Shown in pieces: positions 43,852 through 54,662 of a stretch of DNA of 64,000 bases. The notes beneath the pieces are model-generated. The model was not told the DNA's origin. It made no database searches and was given only the letters and a program-made list of their open reading frames with translations. Source of the stretch: Pardosa pseudoannulata (Eukaryota; Arthropoda; Arachnida; Araneae; Lycosidae); the NCBI GenBank assembly GCA_032207245.1, contig CM063506.1, positions 20,118,675 to 20,182,674 on the forward strand, written 5' to 3'. Position numbers and translations under genes: made by a program. Within the stretch, counting starts at the first letter, position 1. The number at the start of each line of letters is the position of its first letter.

Positions 43852-46053
43852 TTACTTTGAACTTAATTTTGGAACCTGTTATTACTGACTGAATAACTTC
43901 CTTTTAAAAGTATTATATTATTCACTACCACATATTCCGATGTAAATGATGATACGACAGAAATCACTAGTTTCTTGTAAAAGAAGAAAAGAATAAAAAT
44001 TTAAAGAACGATTTTAATAACTGCCAAATAAGCAAGATGATTTCGATAAATTTGAAATATTTCCGAAAAGATAAAATTCTTTAACAGAAAACATAAATTC
44101 CTTTATAGAATAAATTTGATTTATTCTTTTTTTTTCATTTAGTTATTTCTTTTTTAAAATGAACAGCACAATTAAAAAAATTGTTTAGTAAGATGGCCTT
44201 ACTATTTCTTGCGCAAGTTATGAATGCAGGCAATTGTCCTCTACTATTTGATAATCACATTTCGTGCTTTTAATAAGCATGTGATACCAATGATAAACAT
44301 ATTAAATAATTTCTGTGACAAAATAGAATAAAAGCTACAGATACATAAAAAAATATTACATAACCAGGGACTGATTTAACACTTGGTATGTGGGTATACT
44401 TCATCACCAACTTACGTGTGCAGCGGGCGTTTTTTCGTGAATCGCGCGAAAGTTTAGTTATTCAGAAAAATCGTAGTAAATCAAAAACTACTTTGTTTTT
44501 ATGAACGAAACTTTTTTATTTTACACTTTAATATATACTGTATGATTATTTAAGAAGAAATAAAAACAAAAAAAAAACAATATTTTTACGAAATCACAAA
44601 AAATAAACGATTTTTAAAATTAAAGTCCGATAATCTGTCAGCGCATATTTCTTCATCACTATCTTTGTCACAACGACTCATTTTATCAATTTTGTATTCA
44701 ACAATAAAAAAACCAAGCTTCAAATTGACAAAACACGACTTGTACGTTCTGGAGCTAGGAATTCGATTGAAGACGAAATAACGCAACAAAAGACCTAGTC
44801 ACTCGACAATCATAACTTGTGAAGAGAAAAAATGCAAAACGTTGCATAGCAACGCAAACAACACGCATATAATGTCATACATACACATAATTATACTTAT
44901 TTAGTAGATTTTTGATAGTTAGCAATTATCCACCACAAATCTACTAAATACGTATTTTTACGTGACCCGCGCTCCAGCGACAGACTGCATAAAACGTAAA
45001 AATACGCTGCCCGTAAGCGAAGTGTTAACCAAGGAGCTCTGTGCACTGAGTCATTGCAACATTTCTACACCTCTGTGTTTGTGGCGAGACTTAGTCGGAT
45101 AAACAGGTTAACTACTCAGTGCTAGACTTTATTATGTGTTATTATTTAAATTATGTACATATCAGTAATGTTCTACATTGAGAGGGATAGATATGTTTCT
45201 CTTTCGTTCATTCTCCAACAACACTCTCATCTCCTCTTCTTGAAAACCCCCGCATACACACAAGGGGAAGGGGGGGAGAGCTTCAGGATGGCAGTGGCCT
45301 GAGAGCTGTGGACAGAATATCCCAAAACCGAAGGAGTCATTTCGATCATAGCCGTACATAGAAGGCCCGACACATAAATTTTGCGACATCCTCCCCTCTC
45401 GAGCTCGGTATTACAGATTCTCTCAAAGGAATCAAATTCACATTAAGCTGATAACGACCCACTCTTCCTAAAAAATTAAGGTATTACATACCAAAATTTT
45501 AAGCAAAATAGCCAAAGAGTATATGCTTTAAGGAAGTTAACAATTAATGTTAATTTTAATGGTAAAGATGTAAATGAATTAATCGTCTCTTCCCAAAGAA
45601 AGAAGAAATTTTATAAGCATAATATATTATTACTAAATATTTTTCTTAAATTTTTTTAACAAAATTCTCTGTAACAGAGGTAGGAAACCTACCGCCCACT
45701 GGTTCCAGAGTATTAATAACTTTTAAAGTAAGAGAGTAATTTCGCATTATAAAATTTATAAAACAGAGTTACAGCAAGCATATAATAGTAATTTAGTGTA
45801 AGTTACGTAACGTGAATAAGGGTGTCTTAGACAAATAAAAAAAAATGATAAGACATTGCGATAGAAGTTTAGATGCGTATGAGTTGGAATAAAAATATAC
45901 GAACACACGTTGATTAAAAGGAATATTTTCCGTAAACATGGATGTCATTCGATCCATAAACGATTGAATGACAGGATACTTACCGAGAGGCATGAATGAC
46001 ATGACGACGCAGATTGCCATGATCAGGGCAAAAATGTAAGCGAAGAAGTTCAT
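38361..46053 (-). CDS. Small secreted peptide precursor, first three exons (3' end unresolved)
   Basis: Exons 46053-45984, 42698-42651 and 38390-38361 on the minus strand, each with canonical splice sites (donors GTAAGT, GTAAGT, GTGAGT; acceptors CTTTCAG and GTTTACAG). All junctions are phase 1 and the inner exons are 48 and 30 nt, so they are symmetric. The product starts [20 protein letters not shown], a clear signal peptide, continues through [15 protein letters not shown], and then a Ser/Thr/Ala/Pro stretch (STAAPSSTT). A TATA box lies about 95 bp upstream of the ATG. This is the build of a small secreted peptide such as an immune, neuropeptide, mucin-like or gland product; I do not recognise the family and assign no function. 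The mature peptide is probably in exons not yet found below 38361. Confidence 0.68.
38400..39850. other. Intronic AT-rich DNA of the secreted peptide gene
   Basis: No supported repeat or exon. Confidence 0.3.
39858..40717. repeat. Long TA/TACA compound microsatellite
   Basis: About 860 bp made only of (TA)n, (TACA)n and TATACA mixtures with ATGCATG interruptions near the left. Open frames of 200-300 codons on both strands (Tyr/Ile/Met/Cys or Tyr/Ile/His/Thr only) are artefacts. It lies in intron 2 of the secreted peptide gene. Confidence 0.97.
40740..41630. other. Intronic DNA, nothing identified
   Basis: No supported feature. Confidence 0.3.
41635..42184 (+). mobile_element. Harbinger-like MITE (probable)
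   Basis: Ends GCCCCGTTTACACGTGCG and, from the right, TCCCGTTTAGGTGTGC, flanked by TAA (41632-41634) and TAG (42185-42187), close to the 3-bp targets of the PIF/Harbinger group. No coding remnant. Confidence 0.5.
42651..42698 (-). CDS. Secreted peptide gene, exon 2
   Basis: 48-nt exon between ATTTACTTTCAG and GTAAGTATTG. With G carried over from exon 1 it gives Ala, then [15 protein letters not shown], and leaves one base. The Asp run suggests an acidic propeptide just after the signal peptide. Confidence 0.7.
42990..43270. repeat. Diverged repeat shared with 62500-62650
   Basis: TTGCAACTGGACCATATGGACC and the following ATC-GTTTCTATCACTAAGAAC order matches TGGCAACAGGATTATATGGACC and ATCCTGAAATCTCTTTCAG at 62500-62555. 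The family is unknown. Confidence 0.45.
43818..43852. repeat. (TTA)n microsatellite
   Basis: About 11 TTA units. Confidence 0.95.
44380..45024 (-). mobile_element. piggyBac-like MITE, family 2 (copy a)
   Basis: 645 bp between TTAA 44376-44379 and 45025-45028. Ends CACTTGGTATGTGGG and, from the right, CACTTCGCTTACGGG. Paired motifs CGTATTTTTACG and CGTAAAAATACG near the right end are inverted copies of each other. On the minus strand an ATG near 44682 opens [19 protein letters not shown], which resembles the acidic N-terminus of piggyBac transposases, so the MITE looks like an internal deletion of a coding element. It lies in intron 1 of the secreted peptide gene. Confidence 0.85.
45162..45389 (-). 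other. Open frame with nearby AATAAA, unrecognised
   Basis: A 75-codon minus-strand frame with GC-richer composition ([20 protein letters not shown]) followed within 40 nt by ATAATAAAG. It is in intron 1 of the secreted peptide gene on the same strand. No family recognised. It could be a retroelement piece or an alternative last exon. Confidence 0.2.
45984..46053 (-). CDS. Secreted peptide gene, exon 1 (signal peptide)
   Basis: ATG at 46053-46051 in the context CACGATGA, 23 codons plus one base, then GTAAGTATC. The hydrophobic core ([15 protein letters not shown]) is typical of a eukaryotic secretion signal. Confidence 0.75.
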
Positions 46054-46117
46054 CGTGATTTTTTTTAACTTCGGAAACAACGCAAAAGTATCGTTGAACA
46101 ATAGAGAGCTCTCCGAT

Positions 46118-46158
46118 AGGTGTGATGATCACTCGTTCTTCTACGTTATATATATACA
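46118..46158 (-). promoter_or_regulatory. TATA promoter of the secreted peptide gene
   Basis: TATATATATAAC on the minus strand at about 46157-46146, with an initiator-like ATCATCACAC about 25-30 bp downstream (46128-46119). This leaves a 5' UTR of about 65-70 nt. Confidence 0.5.
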
Positions 46159-46584
46159 GCAGCGACTACCACCCCATAAAAAAGCCGAGTTGTCATTGGT
46201 TGGACGATACCTATTTTATCTTCATTATCATATATTTGATCAGAATGTAGCCTATTTTTTTAACAAACGTATTTGAACAGTCCTTGATCCACAATCCTTA
46301 GGAATTTCAGGAGTGTGACTGAGAGCTTGCGTTCGCTCTCTCGTGTTTGTTCAGTTTGGAGAATGGTGTTCATTAAATTTGGTGTTTAATTTGTCGATGT
46401 GGAAGAAATTATTTTCTGGCAAGGGTAAATGAATAAAAAAATGTGCAATTTTGTATTTTATCGAAAGGGAAAATAATCAGAGCGTTAGGAGATAAAGTAT
46501 TCTAATTCTGCTTAAGTTTGGTGAGTTAAACGGATTTAGTTTCACCTGCTTCTTAAAAAGAAATTAAGTACGTTTGTTTAGGTT

Positions 46585-47125
46585 TGTAGCTCTACGGAAT
46601 ATTATTTTGCCATACGAAGGCTAATGAGATTGAATCCCAATACTTTAACACCTTGTTGACCGGCAATTTTACTGAAAATTTATCACATGTAACTGGCTAT
46701 TAGCTCAATTTGATTCATAATCACTTGGACAATCAGATAAAGCATCTGCGTATAATTCATTGAAAGATTCTTCATTACGTTCTGTCATCATTTTTAAAAA
46801 GAATTTTAATTATATATTTTTTGCAACAACAGATTTTGCGGGTCTCATAAGCTAGAGAAACAGCTTGTGTTATACTAACCAACACTTGCACTGTATGGTC
46901 GCCAACAAAGAGAACAACAGCGATGCGAAAAAAAAAAAACGAATCACGAGTTTACTCGTGTCCTGTCAGCAAATTTCGGCTATAGAAACACGAGTTAACT
47001 CGTGACCGGTCACGATGATTACCGGACCGGTAAATGAATTCCAAATGGCTAAGAACATATGCCTGCAGAGGGATTCGAACAAGCAAGCTCCGATACTGGA
47101 GAGTAGAGTCTTAGCCATTCGGTTA
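46585..47125 (-). mobile_element. SINE (reverse) split by a piggyBac-like MITE
   Basis: Left part 46585-46644 (GTAGCTCTACGG, CATACGAAGGCTAATGAGA) and right part from about 47030 to 47125 (CCAAATGGCTAAGAACATATGCC, GGGATTCGAACAAGC, TTAGCCATTCGG) are the two halves of one reverse SINE. The break is at its TTTAA. Confidence 0.78.
46649..47017 (+). mobile_element. piggyBac-like MITE, family 6, inside a SINE
   Basis: Left end CACCTTGTTGACCGG after TTAA (46645-46648); right end read inward CATCGTGACCGGTC, with a mutated target (ATTA). Palindromes CACGAGTTTACTCGTG (46945-46960) and CACGAGTTAACTCGTG (46989-47004) are 44 bp apart. The right limit could be about 12 bp further out. Confidence 0.72.
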
Positions 47126-47420
47126 TTATCTGGCCAACAGAAGTCGAAAGACAGATAAAAAAGGATCGTTAAACAACCTACAAGCTATTTTGCATGATTG
47201 AGGATAAGTTTAATTTTTTTTCTCCTAACATTAAAGTCAAAGAAATATGAATATATTAATTTTCAATATAAAAAAAGGCAAATAAATTCGAGAATACACC
47301 TCAAAACTCCCAAACCAATAAAAAGATCCTTTTCAGCTATTTTCAGGAGCCCCAGAGATGCCTATGAGTAGAAGAGAGGATTGTGTTCACATGTGAACAA
47401 TTAATAATTGATACCGTATA

Positions 47421-48206
47421 CAGTGAAACTTCTCCGAGCTGCCACCCCTACCGCCTGTATAGCGGTCACCCTTCTAAATGGGCAATTTTTCATGGCACGG
47501 ATTTTTTAACTCATAGACCTAATGGTAAAATAACCTGTATCAGCGGCCACCCGACCCCCTTTAAATGACCACCTAGTGGGATGGTCTATTTCATTTTTCG
47601 GAAAATTCTACGCACTTCATATTTTAATGTTGAGCGGAAAAACTCAAGGTCATGTTTTATGATCGAATATAAGACCTAGGAATAACTTGCGAAGTACATT
47701 CCCACGGTCTCCCTCCCCTTTCATAGAAAGATTAAATCTGTTATCTCTTTTGTATTATCCCCAAACCCTTCAGATAGGGAATCCCTATTGACCACCCATA
47801 GAAACTGAACAATCAGGCGTTGCAGGTATCCTAGGGCCTTTGTTGGGAATTCCAATCAGTACAGTCAAGGAAGATTTGCACACCTGTCAGCAAAAATGTT
47901 ATTCACACCAGTTTCATTTCGTTAGTTGGTCAGTGATCTGAGTTGCAATGTAGAGAAAAGTAAAAACTTAAAATAGACAAAAATTGTAGCCTTTATAAAA
48001 AAAAATGTAAGAAAGCATAAAATAAAGTACTATTTTCTCTTTATATAAGTTTTAAATTTCATTTTAAATAAGCAATATATGTCAGACTTGTTTATATTAC
48101 TCATTATAGCAATTATCTTATAATAAAATCCTTCAGAGCGACCACCCCCTCTGAACGGCCAAATATTCTCGTAACGGTGGGGTGGCAGCTCAAAGACGTT
48201 TCACTG
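47421..48206 (+). mobile_element. Tigger/pogo-like MITE
   Basis: 786 bp with ends CAGTGAAACTTCTCCGAGCT and, from the right, CAGTGAAACGTCTTTGAGCT, and TA on both sides (47419-47420, 48207-48208). No transposase remnant is recognisable. Confidence 0.78.
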
Positions 48207-48214
48207 TAATACTT

Positions 48215-49045
48215 ATGTGATAAGTATTGTATAGTATCAGTACTATATAGTCCTGATTAAAAGTGATAAAATGATTAACTTGAACAGATGTCTATGAATA
48301 TATGTGCCATCACTGTGGATCCATTATCATTTTGATATTTGTTACAAATTCCACATATATTGCAATTAATGATTTTTTTTTTTTTGAGGAGGGGGTACTT
48401 GTGAGAAAAATAATGCTCATTACAAAATTTTATTGTGATTTTCTAATTTTAAGAAAAGTTTTATCCGCATATAATTATTTTTATAGACTACCAGTTAGTA
48501 GTTATATTTAAAATTCCGTCTACTTATTTTGTAAATTTTGGTGAGATAAGTAAGTCCTGGACCTTTGAGTTTAGCATGTACATAGAAATGGAATTCAAAG
48601 GTACAGAACTTTTTCCTTAGATGAAATTTTGCTCACTTGTTATCACGTTTCCATCCCTTTCACTGAAACAGAATAGGTTATTACTTTTCTAAATTTATGG
48701 AAAATAACAGCTTTATGAATTTGTATAGTGTTCACGAATTACACAACAAAGATACTTACTTCATATATTTTTAAAGAGAGAAAATGCGAGAGCGTTGGAA
48801 TCCGGTAAAGCACTAAAGGAGGTTTCAAGAATTAAAAATATACTACATGTGGGATTTTCAGACTGAGGCAAAGAATCTGTTGCACATGCAAACAAAAACC
48901 AACTCATCAAGAGAAACTATCTAGATTTAATGTTGAGATGTGTATTTTAGGTTTTCAATTTTAGAAGTTATAAAACTATGTTTGAAGCACAACTGTTTGC
49001 GATAATTAAGTAACTACAATGGTAACAGTTTTTGAAACAAATTGT
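48215..49045. other. AT-rich DNA, nothing identified
   Basis: No supported feature. Confidence 0.3.
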
Positions 49046-49051
49046 ATACGT

Positions 49052-49686
49052 TGTGACGTCGCTGCACTCTATTGGATTCACAAAGAGGTTTTGTTAAAGC
49101 CCAGGCCAAGATGACTTTCTGTCTGGGTTTTGACACTAAACTGCAAAGGGTTTTCGCTCCGACACGCCATGAGACGTCCGAGGTGATTAGAAGGTCGAAT
49201 GGAAGCCGAAATGTCACACTGTCAGGCGCCAACGAAAGGACCAATCGGAAGCTAGCAGGACGGCGACGCGGGAAGAAAAAGCCAATGGGAAGAGGCAAAA
49301 AGTGACGTCAGGCAGCGCGAGTTTTCTCCGGAGAGATTCCCGACGAAAGAGGAGAGAAGGAGCGAAGGCGACGACTTGTTGCGGTTGGTTTTTTGGAGAG
49401 CCATTATCCAGTTTTGTGTGGGATTCAAGGAGTCCCAGTTGTACCCCAGTTGTACAACGGTATATCTGTCGGCACCTCACCGCAGATTGTTTTTTTGGTT
49501 CGCTTTGAACCTGGGACTTTTAGGTCCGTAACAGCTCACCTCAGCCCTGTGATGTGATTTCCATTCGGAAAATTTGTAAATAGCTTGTATTTAGTCAAGA
49601 ATAAAAGCTGTTATTGTTATAAGCTGTACGTTGTGTCATAGCCACGTCGACACCCAAACTCTACCCGAGGGTCCAGTGACGTTACA
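49052..49686 (+). mobile_element. Solo LTR, 635 bp, with 4-bp target duplication
   Basis: Begins TGTGACGTCGCTG and ends GTGACGTTACA, flanked on both sides by ACGT (49048-49051 and 49687-49690). GC-rich 5' part with a CRE-type TGACGTCA at 49303-49310, and a polyadenylation signal AATAAA at 49600-49605 near its end. The TG...CA ends and 4-bp duplication fit a Ty3/gypsy-type LTR. No second LTR or internal region lies nearby, so it probably arose by LTR-LTR recombination. Confidence 0.82.
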
Positions 49687-49694
49687 ACGTTATA

Positions 49695-50335
49695 CTGGGA
49701 GAATCTGCCTTTTAAGCTAGACGCCCCACAATTGCACTCCTACTCGCATGTAATAACAGGCATGAGTGATTACAATAGAAGTCAATCACATAAAAAGTAG
49801 CCACGCAACCAGAGGAACCAATAATATCTAGTTACGAATCATATACAAACTGATTTCCATCATGCAGGTACGTATATAAAAACCGTGAGGGGCATTTTGC
49901 TTCTACTTTGTCAAGAAAATGGATTTTAGAGGAATTTGACGGGATTGGATCATGTTAAACGATTGCTCACACCTGCATATACATTTTTGTCAGAGTGTTT
50001 GTTACTGATCGTAAATAGAGAGTTCGGTCTTTAACAACGAGTATTCCAGATCGCAAAAATAATTCTATGCTGAGTTTGGAAGGCTTATGTCAAAAACTCA
50101 TTAACATTCTCTTAGAAAATGAACAGCCATTGTACAGTTGTGCTTGCCAGATTCTTTATTATAATTTCTAAATAGTTTACATTAATAAGTGAAGTTTGAT
50201 TCTCTTTGCTTATGATTCAAATACGACTATTTTCCAATTAAAAGTGTTGATTTCCTTATTTCTCTAGTTTACGTGAGGTATAAACGTTATACAAGTTCAT
50301 CCCTAGACAAGATTAGGAGATGTTTTAGTAACTAT
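49695..50335. other. AT-rich DNA, nothing identified
   Basis: No supported feature. Confidence 0.3.
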
Positions 50336-50340
50336 GTTAA

Positions 50341-50960
50341 CACTTCGTGCGAGCAATGAATTTTTACGTTTTCTGCAGTCTGTCACTGGAGCTCGGGTCA
50401 CGTAAAAATACGTATATAATAGATTTGTGGTGGATACCCGCTAACCACCACAAATCTACTAAATATGTATAATTATATGTATGTGTGACATTATATGCGT
50501 GTTGTTTGCGTTGCTATGCAACGCTTTGCATTTTTTCTTTCCACAAGTTATGATTGTCGAGTTACTCGGTCTTTTGTTGCGTTATTTCGTCTTCAATCGA
50601 ATTCCTAGCTCCAGAACGTGTTTTGTCAATTTGAAGATTGGTTTTTTTTATTGTTGAATACAAAATTGATAAAATGAGCCGTTGTGACAAAGATAGTGAT
50701 GAAGAAATATGCGCTGACAGATTATCGGACTTTAATTTTAAAAATCGTTTATTTTTGTGATTTCGTAAAAATATTGTTTTTTGTTAAATAATCATACAGT
50801 ATATATTAAAGTGTAAAATAAAAAAAAAGTTTCGTTTGTAAAAACAAAGTAGTTTTCGATTTACTGTGCTTTTTCTGAATAACTAAACTTTCACGTGATT
50901 CCCGGAAAAACGCCCGCTGCACGCGTAAGTTGGCAATGAAGTATACCCGCATGCCAAGTG
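50341..50960 (+). mobile_element. piggyBac-like MITE, family 2 (copy b)
   Basis: 620 bp between TTAA 50337-50340 and 50961-50964, inverted relative to 44380-45024. The same short N-terminal frame occurs here from about 50674 ([13 protein letters not shown] ...), ending at TGA near 50760. Confidence 0.87.
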
Positions 50961-51323
50961 TTAACTTTTAGAATTGAATGACATTTTTGAAATTTAATTC
51001 GAAAGTAACCGAAGCATTACTTTCTAACTTAGAGTAAATCACTTTTCGTTGTACGGGAATAATTAATATGATACAACCCACAATTAATTCTTTACTTTTT
51101 AGTATAAGGAGAGTAAAATAAACATACTAACTTTTTATTGATCTCTCTGTGACACCGGAAAAGAAGTTATTTTTAGTAAACTTTGAAGCCTAAAATTAGC
51201 TTGAGATATTTTATATTTGTTTGAACCATATTACAGAGTAAACTGTTGCCCATAAAAAATGGAGATTATTATATTAGATTTAATTACATAGTATTTAAAT
51301 TTATTTGTTTTCTGATGTCAAAA

Positions 51324-51984
51324 TCTCCTATATAATAATAGCCTAAGTTGTCTGTTCGTCTGTACGCGAATTTATGAAGCGGTTGTACCTGGAATGGATA
51401 GAGGCATACATATTGGATTTTTGATGAGTTAGGGTTAGCAAAATTCAAAGCCAGTAAAATTTATTTTTTCCTAAACTATAGATCCGATTCTAAAATAAAT
51501 TGGTATGAATAAGCTTTGTATCACAGCGAAAAATACTGTCATATTTAGAACGTTCGAAATCCACCCCATCCCCCTTTTCGAGCGTTTAATAACATTATAT
51601 CAAGCCCCATTTTAAGAGCATGCGATTAAATTTATCAATTTATCACATAATAAATAGGTAAAAATAACCCTTTTTTCTAGCATTATGACGTCATTCCTTT
51701 AACCATCCCATTTAATCATTTATTTTAGATTATTTAAATATCTTCTGCATTATTTCCATACGTTTTATCGTTAAACTTAGATATTACGTAAATAATTTTC
51801 TTTTATATTTGTTTTAAATAATAAATTAGGTACATATGTGAAAATTTTAATCGATTATTTTTACTGCAAGATAATTCTCAGCCAAAAAACAAACCATTTT
51901 TTTTTACCTGCCTCATAGAGTACTTTACAATTTTGGAAATTTAAAAATTTTATTGATCCCGTCATATAACGGGATATATGCTAG
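51324..51984 (+). mobile_element. Helitron, non-autonomous, copy D
   Basis: Starts TCTCCTATATAATAATAGCC after A and ends CCCGTCATATAACGGGATAT, ATGCTAG at 51984, then T. 661 bp. Confidence 0.87.
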
Positions 51985-51989
51985 TCTTT

Positions 51990-52585
51990 AAGATTGGTTC
52001 TAGCATAATAATGTGACAAAAATTTTCAAGTTTATTTTGCGTTTTACAGAACTCTTCCTAGTTCTGATATCAGATAAGCGACGTCTTGAGGGAAAAGCGA
52101 ACACAAAACCGATTTGTAACATTGTTTACCCTTATTACAATTTTGTGGTAATTTAACTCAGGAGAGGCAGTCTTACCGTGCAAGATTACCTGCATTTAGG
52201 AGACACGAAACTTAGCATGACATATTCAACGAGTATTTGTACATCTGTTACGCGTTGTCAAATAATAGCTATGTTAGGTTAAAAAAGAAAATTAGTTCTC
52301 TTCAACGAAAGCGCGCTCAACGATTTACAAAATGGGGAGTAATTTGGGGATATAAGGATGTTTCTCTATAGTTTCTTATTATGAAATAGTTATTCTTTAA
52401 ACTCTTTTGAAGGTTTGAAAGTTAAAAATAAATTAATCCATGCATGCAAACCATCTCGCTCCTTCTCTCTTTTAGGGTTATAGAAAACTGTATTCAGTGA
52501 CACTTAGCAATTCAATTATAGTTTTAAATGTAATGCAACTATACTAAAGAGGGGATTGTTTTTATTTAGATTTGATTTGATTTTG
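51990..52585. other. AT-rich DNA, nothing identified
   Basis: No supported feature. Confidence 0.3.
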
Positions 52586-52587
52586 TA

Positions 52588-52762
52588 GTGCTACGGTCTA
52601 CTTTTTGCAACACGAGAGCTAATGATACCGGGATCTACAGTTTAAAACCCATTCCGAACGGCTACGAACATCCATGCCACTGTGGGATTCGGACCCACGA
52701 ACTCCGGTACCGAAGGCCAGCACCCTAATCAATCGGCCATCGTTCAGTGCGCCGAGTCTTTG
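52588..52762 (-). mobile_element. tRNA-derived SINE (reverse)
   Basis: GCTACGGTCTACTTTTTGC, ACACGAGAGCTAATGATACC, GGCTACGAACATCCATGCC, GGGATTCGGACCCACG and CGGCCATCGTTC in order. A well-kept copy. Confidence 0.8.
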
Positions 52763-53242
52763 GTTTGGATACTCATAAATGAAAGTTAAATTTACTTAAA
52801 AATTCAAATTAGCTTTTAGATTATGTTAGAGTAAAAATATAAGAATTTTAGGAAATAAAACAACTTATTTATCATAGCACATTCATTTAAATTTAATCTT
52901 CATAATGAAACATAATCTAAAGAAATAAAAAAATTATATTTAGAGACGTACTAACCAAAAAACGCCTAAGAATTTTGTTAGATTATTTAAAGAAAATAAA
53001 TGTATCTACGAATGACAATATTACTCACGTGCCATAAATGTGAAATATTTTTTCAAGCGGTAACACTATTTGCAATGAAATAAAACAGGCAATTAAAAAT
53101 TGGATTAAAAATGGCGTAACTGAATTCAGAATGAAAAAAGTAGATAAAATAAAATTGATAAAATGAAGTAAATTAGGTAAATATGGTAAAAAAACAAGAA
53201 AAATTCTATTATCTGAAAACATGTTTCAAACTCTGTCAGGCC

Positions 53243-53424
53243 GAAAGAAGGCCGAATGAGTAAGGCGCTACTCTTCGGTACCGGAGTACCACTCTAGTAC
53301 CACTGACGGCATGGATGTTTATAGCTATTTGGAAGCGGTTTTAATCAGTGGATCTCGGTCTCATAAGCCCTCGTGTAAAAAGAAAGACCCCTAACGTTCG
53401 AAACCTAACTGAACCAAACACTGT
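53243..53424 (+). mobile_element. tRNA-derived SINE
   Basis: AAGGCCGAATGAGTAAGGCG (A box), a degenerate B box, GGCATGGATGTTTATAGC, TCTCGGTCTCATAAGCCC and a decayed CAAAC-type tail. Confidence 0.7.
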
Positions 53425-53429
53425 TAGAG

Positions 53430-53990
53430 GAATGTTACTTAAAATATTTAAAATAATTTGGCACGCAATTAAAAAGAAAATATAACCAATGGCATTAAAA
53501 TTAATCACCATACGCAATTTAAATTAAAAAAATGTGTTTTATTCCTTTACGATCCTTGACCCCTAAACAATTGCCCTGCCTAAAGCCTTCCTAGAGTTAA
53601 CCTGAATCCCCTTGCAAAATTCCATCAATAAATGGAATTTCGGAATGCATAGGAACATACACGCACACATTTATACATATAAAAGAATTGGGAACACATT
53701 ATAGAAGATTTGGGAGCCATATGAGGTTTCGGTGATCGAGAGGATTAAAGATGTGTTAATGTATAAAAGAAAATATTTCAGTTTGCCTTAGCAAGATGAC
53801 TCACAGAGATGCATGGTTAAATGTGTTACTCAGCGATACAGAATTGAGGACAATAAAATTGTCAGCAACCTGTTACCACATCAAATATGACCGACCTCGT
53901 TTTATATGAGTCACATCTCGCACATTCCAGAACGAGGTGTCGTTTTTAGCAATTGGACCAACTTAGCTGCCACCACGTGATAACCACACG
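53430..53990. other. AT-rich DNA, small hairpin only
   Basis: AAATTCCATCAATAAATGG around 53618-53642 forms a short imperfect stem. Nothing else seen. Confidence 0.3.
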
Positions 53991-53991
53991 A

Positions 53992-54183
53992 TTATTGGCT
54001 CAGCCCTTGAAGCATGTTCTTCCAACAAGGATGGTGTTTCAGCTGTTCCTTGGGGATACTGCGCGAGATCTCCAAATTGTGAATTTCTAACTCCTGTGTC
54101 TTTATCTGTGTTGAATCAGGTGCCGGGGGAGGTGACGGAAATTCTAGGAGTTGGAAGAAAGAACGTACAGCGAAATCAGACAA
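53992..54183 (-). other. Open frame of coding-like composition, unrecognised
   Basis: A 63-codon minus-strand frame with protein-like composition (FPSPPPAPDSTQIKTQELEI ... PCWKNMLQGLSQ) and no repeat signature. An internal CAACACAG could act as a splice acceptor. No family recognised and no partner exon found. Confidence 0.22.
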
Positions 54184-54534
54184 GAAATAATTTTTTTAAG
54201 TATGGTCGTAAAAGCGCAAAAGAAAATATATGTTAAACATGTGTTGACATAAGGTTTGCTAATGGTATAAATCACGGCTTTTAATTCTGTCAGCAGTTGA
54301 ACAATCTGAAAATAGTTAAAAAAGCTGTAAAGGTTTGAAAAGTATATTTAAGATATAATATATGCACCAGGAGCTACAGAGTAATTAAAGAAGATTGGAA
54401 AAATTTTAACAGGAGGTAGTTAACAAGAATTGGGACAATTTTCATTAAAAAATGTATGGTTTAAAATAAAATGCAGAAGCATTAGCGCTTTTAAATATGG
54501 CCGAAAGTTGAAACAATTTTCTCATAATGGCTTA

Positions 54535-54662
54535 GGGCCAATCTCACCAAAGTCATTTAACGGCTAACCGCGATTAATCTCTGTTTAAACGGAGAATTGT
54601 GTCTCACCATTGGTTGGCGCCATGGGTTAATAGCGGTTAAACGACTTTGGTGAGACCGGCCC
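54535..54662 (+). mobile_element. Harbinger-like MITE (128 bp)
   Basis: Flanked by TTA on both sides (54532-54534, 54663-54665). Inverted ends GGGCCAATCTCACCAAAGTC and GGGCCGGTCTCACCAAAGTC extend about 37 bp, leaving a short centre. The 3-bp TTA target and GGGCC ends fit PIF/Harbinger. Confidence 0.85.

Noticed and set aside
49014..49508. Overlapping GC-rich frames on both strands
   Set aside because: They lie within or across the solo LTR and have no recognisable protein.
44380..50960. Composite transposon formed by the two inverted family 2 MITEs around 5.3 kb
   Set aside because: Each MITE has its own complete pair of TTAA sites and ends, so two independent insertions explain the arrangement.
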